DNA of 64,000 nt from Aedes albopictus (taxonomy: Eukaryota; Arthropoda; Insecta; Diptera; Culicidae), in NCBI RefSeq assembly GCF_035046485.1, contig NC_085138.1:365989238-366053237 (forward strand), in the 5' to 3' direction. The notes below the pieces were generated by a model that saw only the letters and a list, made by a program, of their open reading frames with translations, did no database searches and was not told the origin of the DNA. The position numbers and the translations under genes were made by a program. Shown piece after piece: positions 53,926 to 64,000 of this stretch (positions within the stretch are counted from its first letter, which is position 1; the number at the start of each line of letters is the position of its first letter).

Positions 53926-56900
53926 GTGAAACCTTCCCTGGATGCCTTCCGAATCGCTCCACGGATTCCTTTCAAAAGTCCTCCAGGAATTCCTTTCGGA
54001 AAGACTTCGAAGAATTTCTTTTGAAAGTTCGTTGAGACTTCCTCCACAGGATTGCTTCACAATTTTCTCAAGAATTTCTCTGAAGGATCCTCTAAAAAAT
54101 ATCTTTAAATATTCTTCATGATTTGTTTCAGAAAATCATCCACGGATTCCTTCAGAAATGCGTTCAGCGTTTCTTAATAAAAACCGAGGGTTACTTCTAG
54201 AAATTTCAGAAATTCTTATAAAAAATACTCCTGGAATTCTTTCATCGATTCTTTTGGAAATATTCCCTGAACTTCCTTCAAAAATCCCTAATGCGATTCC
54301 TCCATAAATTTGATCACGAATTTCTGGTCTAAGAAAATCTTCTGTGAATTTCGTCCATCATCAATCTATGGAAACCACCAGAAACACTTTCAGGTATTTG
54401 GTTTTAAAATCTACTCTACCGACGGTTTTTTCACTTGTTTTTAGAGTTGTTTTAAGAAATTTCTCAAGAGCATCCTTCGGATGTTCTCTCCTTAATTTCT
54501 CCAGAAATTTCCCCAAGAATTCATTTGGGTAGACTTCTATGGTGTCCTTTTGAAGTTCCACCAGCAGTTACTTTTGAAATTCTTCGTTTCAAAATTCGTT
54601 TTTTAAATTCAGTGGAAATCCCAAATAGCACCTATTTTCTAGAAAAGTATTAGCAACTCTTGTATGACTGAATTAGGTCATAAGAGTTGCATATACTTTT
54701 TTAAAACATGTGTAATACTAAGGATTTTTCCAGGCATGCCTTCTAAATTTTCTACAGGTATTCCTTTAGAAATTCTCTCAAAGATTCTTCTCAAATTTTA
54801 TCCAGTGGTTACTTCAGAGAATTTTCCAGAGATTCCTTCCGGAATTCGTTCAGGTATTTTTTTTCAGGAATTCCACCAGGAATTTGATTAGATATTCTTG
54901 CATTTTACATTTTACATTTAATGATGAAGGTAGGAGCTCCTTCTGAGATTCCTTCAGGATTTTCTCTATGTATTTCTCGGAAAATTTTCTCTAAGGATAA
55001 CTTTAGCAATTTCATCACGGATTCGTTAAGAAATTTATTCAAACATATTTCCTAGGAACTTCGAAACAATCCTTTAGAAATATCTACAGAGTTTTTTTTG
55101 TCTAGGAAGGTATTGCTAGAGGAGTTTTTTTTTCGAAATTCTTCCACCAGATTTCATCATGAATAGTTCATCCCTCTAATACCCAACTCCGCATCTCGAC
55201 GGGGTATACTTTGAGCATTTTTGTATTTTTTCTTTCCTGGACAATTAAAACTTTTTTATTTTTGGCTAATATTTAGGACTATTATGTTAACCTCGAAATA
55301 GTTGTTGATGCCTTTTTAAACGTACTCATTTTTTTTTTTCAAATCGCGGTCACCTTTCAGATGTTATTGTTTCTTTTGTATTGATTCGCAGCAATAACAA
55401 TTTTATTTTTTTCCCCAATTATTTTATCCTAGTAAAAGAGTTTAGGGGAGATGAATGTACTTTAAAATCATTCTGATCATAATTCTAGGTAAAATTACAT
55501 GAAAATTATGATTTTCCTTAAAAAAATAAAATAAAAATATTCAATAATAATCACAAAATCTCAAAATGAGTTCTTTTTAAAAATCGTTATCCAAAATAGA
55601 TTTCCAAGGAAAATATAAAACTGTAGCGATGTTCAAAAACAAAATTAGAAAAATCAAAAACCAAAATTTACAAAATCAAAGAAAAAAGAAGAATCACCTT
55701 CTAAAACATGTTTGAAGAGATTTTTGATGACGAAAAAACATATAAAGATCAAAATCAAAAATTGGGATATTAGAGGATAAGGAAAATTCTCCAAGAAGAA
55801 CACTAAGGTTTTTCTCCAGGAATTTTCGTATGCATCCCTCAATATTTGTTTTTCCTAGGAATTCCACCAAGAGCTTCCCGAAAAGATTCACCGAATATTT
55901 CTCCAGGGCTTTCTTAAGAAATAACTTCAAATATTCCTTCAAAAATTTATCTGGGAGTTCTTCAGATATTCCTCCAGATATTAATGCAAATATACGGCCA
56001 ATCTTATACATTTTTTATTGGACTTGCACACACAATCGTTAAATTACTGTCTGGATGATTTTCCGAAGTAAATTTTGCAAAAAAAAAACGAAAAAAAAAC
56101 AAAGAATTGTTCAGAGAAATAAAAAAAATGGAAGTAATATTTGAAATAATAACCCGATTCTTTTTTTGCACGTTTCGATTTTTTTTATGTCATTATTTTG
56201 TCAATTTTGAACATATTGATTTGATTTTTTGTTCACGGATAGTACTACCATGTCTAGCGTTTAAACTGTTTTGACCAAATTTGGAGCATTTTCCCATAGT
56301 TTTCATAGTGTGACGCTAGAACAAATCGTTTCATTGCATTATCTTTTTTGTTTCAAATTTCTTGTCAAAGTCGCCTAAGAACCACTATTAGAGCTTCCAA
56401 AAACGCGCATTTTCGTGTGCTGAGAATGTTGCTACTTCATTCAAAAGATATTGATGATTTTTTAGAAAAAAATAGGCTTGTTTTAAGTATTTTTCATCTG
56501 AGTTACAAAAATAACACCCCTCTAATTTTTTGATATGTTTTATAACAACACTTCTTCTTTTGAATGCGGGCAAAAGATATTTTTTATGTTTGCCCCAACC
56601 CGACATAACAACTTTTTAAAAAACTATATTTTTTTAAGAAAAATGTCTGTAACTTTTGAACCAAAAGAGATAACGACCATCTCAGCGCACAAAACGACGC
56701 GTCTTCAAATGCTCTACAAGTGTTTCTTGGGCGAATTTGATGAAAAATCGTAACTGAAAAAGATAACGCAAGAAAATCGGTTTTTCTTGAACCACCCTAA
56801 GCATATTCAGAAAAATACCTCTAGATCGGTCAAATTCAAAGCTACATAAAAAGTGTCTTCAGCAAACTTGCTCAAACTTGATAGATCTACAACTTTCCCG

Positions 56901-56989
56901 AAGAATGTATACAGTTATTCTTGCAAATAAAAATGATTGATTACCAATTTCTTTGAAAATATGGACCACCTCAATTTTCATGCACATTT
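53926..56989. other. Degenerate GGAATTCCT-rich and AT-rich DNA
   Basis: 53,930-55,140 and 55,780-55,990 are GGAATTC-type low-order repeats. 55,190-55,780 and 56,040-56,980 are A/T homopolymer-rich. No gene seen; ORFs of 60-105 codons on both strands are composition-driven. Confidence 0.4.
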
Positions 56990-56992
56990 TAA

Positions 56993-57668
56993 CCCTTTAT
57001 AAGGCAGTGGCAACTATATTGCCACCTTATACACATATTTTTTTGTGTTCGTTTAGAAAATTTTTACAACTTCTGTTTTAACTGATGGACACATTAGGCC
57101 TTTGTGAGCACTCATGATTTTTTTGAGCCATAACAAATATGAATGGGCTTTTTTAGAACAAAATGTCTCTCCAAAAACCGCCATTTTTGAGTGCATAAAG
57201 GTTTATAAGCTCGAACTTCTATTGTGGTGAGCGAAATGGAAATTGAATGATGGGGAATGAAAGGCCTATGTTCCTTTTTCTTGTGGACAAAATTTCAACT
57301 TGATTGCTTCATTACTTTTAGAAACTCGGCCTTTTGAAGAAATGTACTATAATAAATGGGCATGTACTAAAATTGCCATATCGTCCAAAATAATTGACCA
57401 ATCAAGTTCAAATCCACACAAGTAACTCATGAATATTAGGGCAATAATCTATCAAAAAATCAGCATGATTGATAAACGCATCACAAAATAGCAACATTTT
57501 AAACTTTGTTGACAAAAAGTTGAAATTTAGACCAATTTTTTTCATACAAAATCGACCATCGAATTTTTTGAAAATAAAAACATTTTTGTTCATTACACCA
57601 CATGTACTTTATATTCCAATGTAGAACGAGTGGATTCCGTGCCTGGTTCTCTCGGCCTTATAAAGGGG
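56993..57668. mobile_element. MITE with TAA duplication, 676 bp
   Basis: Ends CCCTTTATAAGGC and, inverted, CCCCTTTATAAGGC. TAA flanks (56,990-56,992; 57,669-57,671). A 3-bp TWA-like duplication suggests PIF/Harbinger type. Interior AT-rich, no transposase. Confidence 0.6.
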
Positions 57669-57671
57669 TAA

Positions 57672-57989
57672 AGAGGGCCTTTTTATTAGGGACAACTTTG
57701 TAGAAGACCATATTTGCCTATAAACTCATTTAAAGGCGTCGAATGCATCTTTCCTCGTAAATCTGTTTCGTGGACCACTATGCAATGGACCGGCTCCGGG
57801 CTGAAAATCTCTCAAATAAAGACACATACCCTAACCTAAACATTAGAAAGCTTTCACGGGATTCCCCTGTTTTTTTTTGGTGATTGCTACTGCATGTCCA
57901 GGAGACGCAAATGGAAGTTGACAATTTCGTCTCAAGAGTTCTGGAACTCGTATAATTTGGTGAGTTCACGAATAATTTCATGATAACAA
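57672..57989. other. No gene seen
   Basis: Short unassigned stretch between the MITE and the tandem repeat. Confidence 0.35.
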
Positions 57990-58740
57990 ACTACAATGCA
58001 TTGCCTCCAATTCTTATTTGTCGATTAATTTGTGTGAGAAATGTAGTATTTTCCTTGTATTTTGAGTAAAATAAAATATGTGTGTAATAAAAACATTACT
58101 AGTATTGTTCAAATAAATCCTCTAAACTACTATGAAAAATTTAAAAAGTTAAAAAAGTTAAAAAACTACATGACATTGATTTAACTTTTGGCTTATTGGC
58201 TTTTTGTGCAAAAATGTGGTATTTTCGTACATTTTTAGATAAAACAAAATATTAGAGTAATGTAAACATCAACATTTTATCAAAAGCAAGTCCAGTACAT
58301 TCTAATGAAAAAATTAAGGCCAATCAAATACATGTTATGGCTTTAAATTTTATTTTATTGACTGTTTTTTGTGAAAATCATTATATTTTTGTAACTTTCT
58401 GAGTAAAATAAATTAAGAGTATCATGAAAACATCACTATTGTTCTTCAAATATGTCCAGTACTCTTACACGGATAATTTCAAGGCAAAAAATTTCAATGC
58501 ATTGTAAGCCATTTCAATTTGTTAACCACTTTGTGTGAAAATGTGGTACTTTTGTTGGTTTTTGAGTGAATCAAAATTTGAGTGTATAAAAAACATCACT
58601 ATTATTCTTCAAGTATGTCCCCCACACTGCTACAAATAATTCAAGGCCAAAAACTACATGATATTGTTTTAAGTTTACTTTTGTTGACTACTTTGTGTAA
58701 AAAATATGGAATTTTTGTAGTTTTTCGTTGTTCATCAAAA
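57990..58740. repeat. Diverged tandem repeat, ~165-bp unit
   Basis: The phrase 'AACATCACTATT.TTCTTCAA..TGTCC' recurs at about 58,090, 58,263, 58,427 and 58,590 (spacings 173, 164, 163), each followed by an 'AACTACATGA..TT' piece and 'TTTGTG.AAAA.TGTGGTA.TTT'. About 4.5 copies, clearly diverged. Confidence 0.65.
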
Positions 58741-59318
58741 ATGTCATCGCTTTGAATTTTGATTGATTGCTTATTTTATGTACAAAATAGGGTAAATAGG
58801 CATAAACGTGTTCACTCCGACTGTACGCATGATTTAGAGGAAACAAAATATGTCATCGCTTTTAATTTTATTTTATTCATCAAAGGGTGCAAAAAATGCA
58901 TTTTCATGAAAGCTTTTGCTTAATAACTTTAAAATCTTCAAAATGGACGTTGTTCTTGAAACCTGTCCGGTTCCACTGCAAAAAAAGTTCTAAAATCGGT
59001 TGAAAAACGGCCGAGGAATGCCTTGCCAAAGTTGGACTTCCGACTTTCTTTAACCGTTGTAAGTGTTAAGGTTTCCTAAGAACTTTCTTGAGCATAAGTC
59101 ATCGAATCTACATGCATAAATTGTGTGCTTAAATCTCCCTAAAGCTTACTTAAGAGCTGTGATCCGAAATCTACTTTCAGAAACTGTGGGTCCCCTTAAC
59201 CCCTCTCAAAACCCCCTGTCACACCTATGAGATCTTCAGAAAAAAATCCCCTGAAGCTCCCCCCGTGTAACGCCTCTGACAACCCCCCCCCCTCCTGAAA
59301 CTCCTATGCTCCCATTGG
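58741..59318. other. No gene seen
   Basis: AT-rich, then a more C-rich stretch with 'CCCCTGAAACTCC'-type words toward 59,300. Confidence 0.35.
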
Positions 59319-59500
59319 CTTCGTGGTCGTGCGGCTAAGGTCATCAAGCCTTTAGTCGCATCGTGCTGAGGAGCGCGGGTTCGATTCCCACCGCAGCTGT
59401 CAGGAAAAGTTTTCGGCTGTGCCACTGGGCGTTGCATGCTAGTCCGTTGCCTAGTGTCGTGCAAATAGCTCACTGGAAGCATTAAACGTATCCGTGTCTT
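59319..59500 (+). mobile_element. tRNA-derived SINE, family 1 copy 2
   Basis: CTTCGTGGTCGTGCGGCTAA (box A region), GGTTCGATTCCC (box B), then 'CACTGGGCGTTGCATGCTAG' and 'AATAGCTCACTGGAAGCATT' in the same order as 39,878-40,067. It lacks a 'CTTCCTTCAAAGAGCG' stretch found in copy 1. Confidence 0.75.
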
Positions 59501-60528
59501 ATAAGATTTAAATCCCTCTGAAACCCCGCGTGACTCCCTTTAAATCTCCAGGTCACTCGTCCTTCTTAAACTTCTTTGCAATCTTCAAATCCATTTAAGC
59601 AATGAACTGAATCCAAACTGGTGCAAACGTTTTGAGGAATTCTTGGAGAAACCCCAGGCGGAGATTCTAGCGGATTTTTTAAATTTATTTCTAATAATAA
59701 AAAATCTTGAGAAATTTCAGAGAAAATTCTAACAATATTTCTACAGGAATTTCTTCAGAAAAGTTGGAATAAACACATAAAGGAATATAAGCATGAAGTT
59801 ATGTAACAATCCTTGAAGGAATTGGCTATAGTATCTATTAAGGAATCTCAAGAGGAATTTCTGAGGAAACCCGTGAACCAGTGTCAAGATAATTCTCTTG
59901 AGATTTTTCTTAATAAAATCCTGGAGAAGTTCCGAGGAAATTTATGGGGGGAAATTTGCTGAAAGAACCTCTGGGGGAATTCCTGGAGAAAGAAAGAAAT
60001 AAATGGACAGGTCTGCATTCTGAAGGAATGCCATGAGCTACGTAGGGTTTTTGCCTATCTGAACAGCACCTCCTTGTAAACGTTTGTCTATTCGAAATTT
60101 TCTGAATTGGTATAGAGCGAAGATTTTGACCAAGTACCCTCCACTACAATAAGAGTCTACGTAGCTTATTGACAGGGCCTAACAAAAATCTTTAGAGGAA
60201 TTCATGTTTAAACTTTTCTAAGTAATTTTGCGATATTCTTCTTTCTGTAAACATTTCCTTTTTTTTATAAATCGGAAAGAATTTGTGGTGGTGTCCATTT
60301 TGAGGAAATTCTAAGTAAAATTCTTGCTGAACTCATAAAAGGACTTTCAGCAAGAAAGTCCCATTTCGCGATAATAACGGAAACATTTTGTGAAATAATA
60401 ATGCATGGAGGTGGCTTCCCAGGGTTTCCTCAATAGACGAAATAGGGAAGTAATTTGCTTGGGGTCGTACCAATACAGGGGGCGCTGAAATTTGGAAACC
60501 TTGAGTAACGGCCTGATGACAATGGGAA
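59501..60528. other. No gene seen
   Basis: GGAATT-type degenerate words at 59,620-60,000; 60,050-60,170 contains 'GAGCTACGTAG' and, later, 'CTACGTAGCTTA', a weak inverted pair. No gene. Confidence 0.35.
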
Positions 60529-60530
60529 TA

Positions 60531-61463
60531 TAGTGTATCAAACAATTGTCCGTACAGCAATTTTTTGGTCAAACATTTTTTTCATTCAAATGATCATAAT
60601 TTTTTAATGCATCAATCAGATACGCTGAAATGTTGATCAATCATGAACCATATATTGGAGCTCCATTGGTGAAACTTTGAGCGAGATCGAATAAGTTTTC
60701 TGAAAGTTATAGAACTTTTAGTAAAACTTATAAGATTTTTGAGCACATTTTTAAAACGGAAAGATTTTTGAGCACATTTTTAAAATGTATATGTATATTA
60801 TATCTCAATATGTACTCGATGAAACTTTTTCAACTTTTTTTTTGTGATACAGCTTATACCTTAGGCTTTCATATGCAGCTTCGTTTGAGATTTTATATTC
60901 ACTACAAAAAATATGAAAAATCTGTATATGTTCAGAGGGTCATTTGGAAATTTATCATATTTTGATCAAGCTGAAAGTCTCTTTTATAAAGCCAAATCAA
61001 TCAATCAATATTTTGATCAATAAAAGTTCCAAGTGTTTTCAACGCTTTTAAACTTTCTTAATGTAATATGTTTATACAAAACCTACTAAACTAAATATGT
61101 AGAGTAGGGGCCGGGTCACAACGTCCGAGGCCATACAGTCCCGGACATTAAGTCGCGTTTTTTTGCGAAATAGCGTTCAAAAGTTTGGATGCGTGCCGGG
61201 GAGTGGATCTGGTGTGATGGTTAGAACAGTTGACTATCACGCCGAGGACCTGGGATCGAATCACACTCCCGACAAACTCACAAAATGTGGGTTCTTCCTT
61301 CGGAAGGGAAGTAAAGCGTGGGTCCCGAGATGAACTAGCCTAGGGCTAAAAATCTCGTTAATACAGATAGAAAAAAAAAAAAAAAAAAAAAAAAAGTTTG
61401 GATGCGTCATAATATCCTATGTGCCTTCTTTCCTTGCTGTACGAGCAATTGTTTGATACACTG
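60531..61463. mobile_element. Tc1/mariner-type MITE carrying a SINE
   Basis: Left end TAGTGTATCAAACAATTGTC and the inverse of the right end CAGTGTATCAAACAATTGCT, continuing into CGTACAGCAA, give ~30-bp inverted repeats. TA lies outside each end (60,529-60,530; 61,464-61,465). A 26-nt 'AGATTTTTGAGCACATTTTT' word is duplicated at ~60,733-60,785. A SINE sits at 61,195-61,394. No transposase ORF. Confidence 0.75.
61195..61394 (+). mobile_element. Complete tRNA-derived SINE (Feilai-like)
   Basis: GGGGAGTGGATCTGGTGTGA with box A-like TGGTGTGATGGTTAGA, box B-like GGGATCGAATCAC, body ending AAAATCTCGTTAATACAGAT and an A-run of about 25. The duplication AGTTTGGATGCGT stands before (ends 61,194) and after (61,395-61,407). 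Feilai is the abundant Aedes tRNA-related SINE; the name is offered from memory. Confidence 0.85.
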
Positions 61464-61465
61464 TA

Positions 61466-61985
61466 GTTGAGTGCGTCGGGGATGTAGTCCTGCCTCCTTC
61501 CTTGGCTGTTAAAATTGATCCCCAACTTCACACTATCTAAGCGTTCGATGAGCAGATTACCATCCCCTCCTCATTGCTTACATAAGAATAAAAGAGGCAG
61601 TGAGACATGTTGTGTATCAATGGAGAATAAGCATCGACAGGAGATGCCTGCGGATAATTCATCTGAAGCCGATAGCGACAGAAATTCGAGAGTAAAAGTG
61701 AAGGAGGGTCGGCTACACTAGAAGCAGGGCGAAAACAAAATTTGTAATCATGTTTTAGAACTCTTTAGAATGAAGTCCAGCAGCAAACATCACAGCAGAA
61801 GTAGGGTCCGAGGCGAGGTTCTGCCTGAGTGAGAAAATAAAATGAACCGATGGAAAATTGACCTAACAGGACTAAAGATATATGAGAATTATTGATTATT
61901 GAATTTCGTATCATTATAGATCTATTCATAACTCATTTCAACAATTCATAACAGTCACATCTTGATTTCATTTTCCAGTTGAATT
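61466..61985. other. 3' flank of the 62 kb gene, no gene seen
   Basis: Mixed DNA; no supportable ORF. No clear AATAAA on the minus strand just past the stop at 61,991. Confidence 0.4.
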
Positions 61986-61990
61986 CTGGT

Positions 61991-62525
61991 TTAGTAAGCA
62001 TAATGTCCCTGATGATGGTGGTGGTGGTGGTCATATCCGGAATGCTGATGAACTCCGCCGTAGTTGTGTGCATTGGCGACCAGAACTGGAGCAGCATGGG
62101 TGTTGTGATGGTGGTGTTCCGGGACGTGAGCAACAACAACAGGAGAATGCTTGACAGCCAATCGGGCTCCGTAACGGGCATGGCCATAGTTATCATGCGA
62201 TGACACATATTGGGCGTAGTCCTGCTCGTAGGAGTGAGCTGGAGCAAAGTTGTGGCCGTACACGTGGTGGTTGTTGCGTGGATGTGTGTATCCATGGTGC
62301 AGAACTGAGTGATCGTTTCCGTGGACCGAAGGAAGTGCATGGGTGCGAGTAACGGTGCTGTAGCTCACAGCTGAGGCCGGGGCATAGCCGTGACCGGAAT
62401 CAGCATGCCCAGCGCTGACGTAAGCCAGGGAAGCGACCAGAAGGATGAACTAGAATGGAATGCGATGAAAAACTTATAATTGAAATTGTCTTAAGAATGT
62501 TCTCTAGATTTCTTACCTTGAACAT
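61991..62525 (-). CDS. Secreted His-rich low-complexity protein
   Basis: Exons 62,525-62,517 (ATGTTCAAG) and 62,449-61,991 on the minus strand; 67-nt intron GTAAGA to TTCTAG. Protein 155 aa. MFKFILLVASLAYVSAG signal peptide, then HADSGHGYAPASAVSYSTVT. The mature part is rich in His, Ala, Tyr and Val, with EHHHHNTHAAPVLVANAHN and a His cluster near the C-terminus (DHHHHHHQGHYAY). No Rebers-Riddiford domain. Gene architecture, leader and promoter copy those of the Ala-rich cuticle genes at 37-53 kb, so a cuticle or cuticle-metal-binding role is likely but inferred. The shared ending AY* is notable. Confidence 0.9.
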
Positions 62526-62577
62526 GTTGGTTGATTTCACTTGAGCGATTGTGAGTTGAAAACGTTAGTAGAAGCAA

Positions 62578-62612
62578 TGATACTGATTCACACCTTCGCT
62601 TCAATATTTATA
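62578..62612 (-). promoter_or_regulatory. Core promoter of the His-rich gene
   Basis: TATAAAT starts at 62,612 (minus) and the A of TATCATT is at 62,578, 34 nt away. A TCAGT at 62,584 is an alternative initiator. Predicted 5'UTR ~52 nt. Confidence 0.7.
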
Positions 62613-63735
62613 GTTCAGAGTCAAGACACATCGCGTTTGTACCTAACACCATGCTCAAATTGAATCACACAATAATACAATAACATAAAATTTTCCTCAT
62701 CGCTTACGATTGTGACCTCTATGGTTCGGTTCACTAACTTTGGCCGGTGCACATTTGTAAGAGACGGCATAGGACTTACAGTGCAATAGTGACCATCGAC
62801 AACCGCGGTTAACCGTAGCGTAGCACAAAACGGAAATGACATTCTCTTCAAAGCGATCTCCTTCCGCGTTTCCGCAGCTATTGTTTACATTTTTTGTGAT
62901 TAACTAATATTAGAAATTTTACCGATACAGCCCAACTTATAAGCCATGCTCCTGAGTGTGTCTATATCCCAGCGCGACACCTAGGATCTATTCGCCATAG
63001 ATATCTTATTTTTTGTAACAAAATTCTGTTCGTAAGCAAAAAATTATCGATAGAATCTGACAAGGTTAATTATTCTAAACACATTACTAAACTCAAATTG
63101 TAGGCTATAATCCACTTTGACCTACTTCTACGCCCGCGGTATAAAATCCAAGCTTAACCTTTTCATTCAAACTGTAGCAACTAATGCGACCAATTGACCT
63201 ATCATGTTAAATTACAGATAAAACTCTCATTTAAATAGAATCTAATTTTACAACCCAATAAAATCGCCGTCACACACAACATCCACGTCGTCCGGAAGTG
63301 ACCTGTTTGCTCACCAACCACAGACAGCTTTGACCGATCGACCGTAGACGGTAGACTGCTACCGCCGCGCCGCCGCCTGTCTCGTAAATTTCCACTGTTT
63401 ACAAAGTAGTTTGTTTTTAGTTTGCCCTGTTAGGGTGCCTCACCCTCTGCTTGACCACTCCAAAGAGCTCCGTTCCGTAGTCCACAATCGTCGTATGACA
63501 CATTGTAAACGGAAGCAATTCGGAGCTCTTTTCGAGCGAGAGACACATCATTTTTGCTAGCACGCGTGTGTGTTTTGGCGCAATGTCAGCTTAACTCTAG
63601 AGCCAGTGGTTATCAACTTTTTTTTATTCATGCTGTTCAACATCATTCAGGAATCATGTTATGTATTATGACGATCTATATTCTATAGTTGAGGAAATTG
63701 TATGACTCATTAAAGTAGGTAAGGTTAAGTATTGC
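62613..63735. other. Intergenic, no gene seen
   Basis: Low-repeat DNA with a GC-richer patch at 63,270-63,400 (CCGCCGCGCCGCCGCC). It could be an upstream region of a gene beyond the window; nothing firm. Confidence 0.4.
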
Positions 63736-63737
63736 AG

Positions 63738-64000
63738 GGCCCATATAGCCGAGGCGGTAAACGCACGGGTATTCAGTATGACCATGCTGAGGGTGACGGG
63801 TTCGATTCCCGGTCGGTCCAGGATCTTTTCGTAAAGGAAATTTCCTTGACTTCCTTGGGCATAGAGTGTCTTCGTGCCTGCCACACGATATACGCATGCA
63901 AAATGGTCATTGGCAGAGGAAGCTCTCAGTTAATAACTGTGGAAGTGCTCATAGAACACTAAGCTGAGAAGCAGGCTTTGACCCAATGAGGACGTTACGC
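63738..64000 (+). mobile_element. tRNA-derived SINE, cut by the window end
   Basis: GCCCATATAGCCGAGGCGGT is a good box A segment and GGGTTCGATTCCCGGTCGG a good box B at tRNA spacing, followed by a body with 'GGAAGCTCTCAGTTAATAAC' and 'AAGCTGAGAAGCAGGCTTTG'. This is a third SINE family in the window. The tail lies outside. Confidence 0.8.

Noticed and set aside
1..64000. CRISPR arrays, operons or bacterial defence systems
   Set aside because: The window is eukaryotic; its tandem repeats have no spacer structure and no cas-like genes are present.

Overview
The window is insect nuclear DNA, almost certainly from a culicine mosquito and most likely Aedes. It is AT-rich, has short GT-AG introns, and carries many tRNA-derived SINEs, RTE-, Jockey- and I/R1-type LINEs, Pao/BEL remnants and TA- or 8-bp-duplicating MITEs of the kind that fill Aedes genomes. 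Species assignment is inference from repeat style and cuticle-gene style; nothing here was searched against a database. There is no CRISPR array, operon or other prokaryotic system.

Five protein-coding genes are well supported. A secreted leucine-rich-repeat protein gene lies at 1.4-2.6 kb. Four small secreted proteins lie at 37.3, 50.8, 52.5 and 62.0 kb: three Ala/Tyr/Pro-rich low-complexity cuticle-type paralogues and one His-rich protein. All five begin with a tiny first coding exon (9-20 coding nt) followed by one intron. The four small-protein genes share one core-promoter layout: TATAAAT, then exactly 34 nt to the A of TATCATT. The 50.8 and 52.5 kb genes are head to head, 990 bp apart start to start. 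A sixth, weaker candidate is a 67-codon secreted Cys-containing peptide at 10.56 kb with a TATA box upstream. A 330-aa intact ORF at 25.3-26.3 kb belongs to a retroelement that carries only ORF1.

Layout: 0-1.3 kb dispersed repeat and intergenic; 1.4-2.6 LRR gene; 3.2-5.3 two TA-flanked MITEs; 5.8-8.1 a MITE split by a hAT-like element; 8.2-9.2 Jockey-type ORF1 relic; 9.2-10.3 degenerate GGAATTCCT-rich DNA; 11.0-18.8 a long-inverted-repeat element split by a 5.6 kb insertion flanked by perfect 23-bp repeats and itself hit by a further element; 19.2-20.3 a ~300-bp tandem repeat; 22.5-23.2 a near-perfect 305-bp-arm palindrome; 23.6-24.2 MITE; 24.2-27.9 a dead LINE hit by a hAT MITE and by the ORF1-only retroelement; 27.9-32.5 an AT-rich repeat split by a 3,300-bp insertion between perfect 56-bp direct repeats; 32.5-35.6 an RTE-type LINE lacking its catalytic segment; 35.6-36.5 other LINE pieces; 37.3-38.0 cuticle gene; 39-44.7 MITEs, a SINE and degenerate DNA; 44.7-47.0 ruined Pao/BEL element; 47.3-49.96 an 8-bp satellite (about 300 copies) containing a solo LTR; 50.8-53.2 two cuticle genes; 53.5-61.5 LINE/SINE/MITE relics and a 165-bp tandem repeat; 62.0-62.6 His-rich secreted protein; 63.7-64.0 a SINE running off the window.

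Biologically the window is a small cluster of co-regulated, secreted, probably cuticular genes embedded in a layered graveyard of transposons. The most informative signals are the invariant 34-nt promoter spacing, the datable nestings of mobile elements proved by target-site duplications, and the ORF1-only retroelement.
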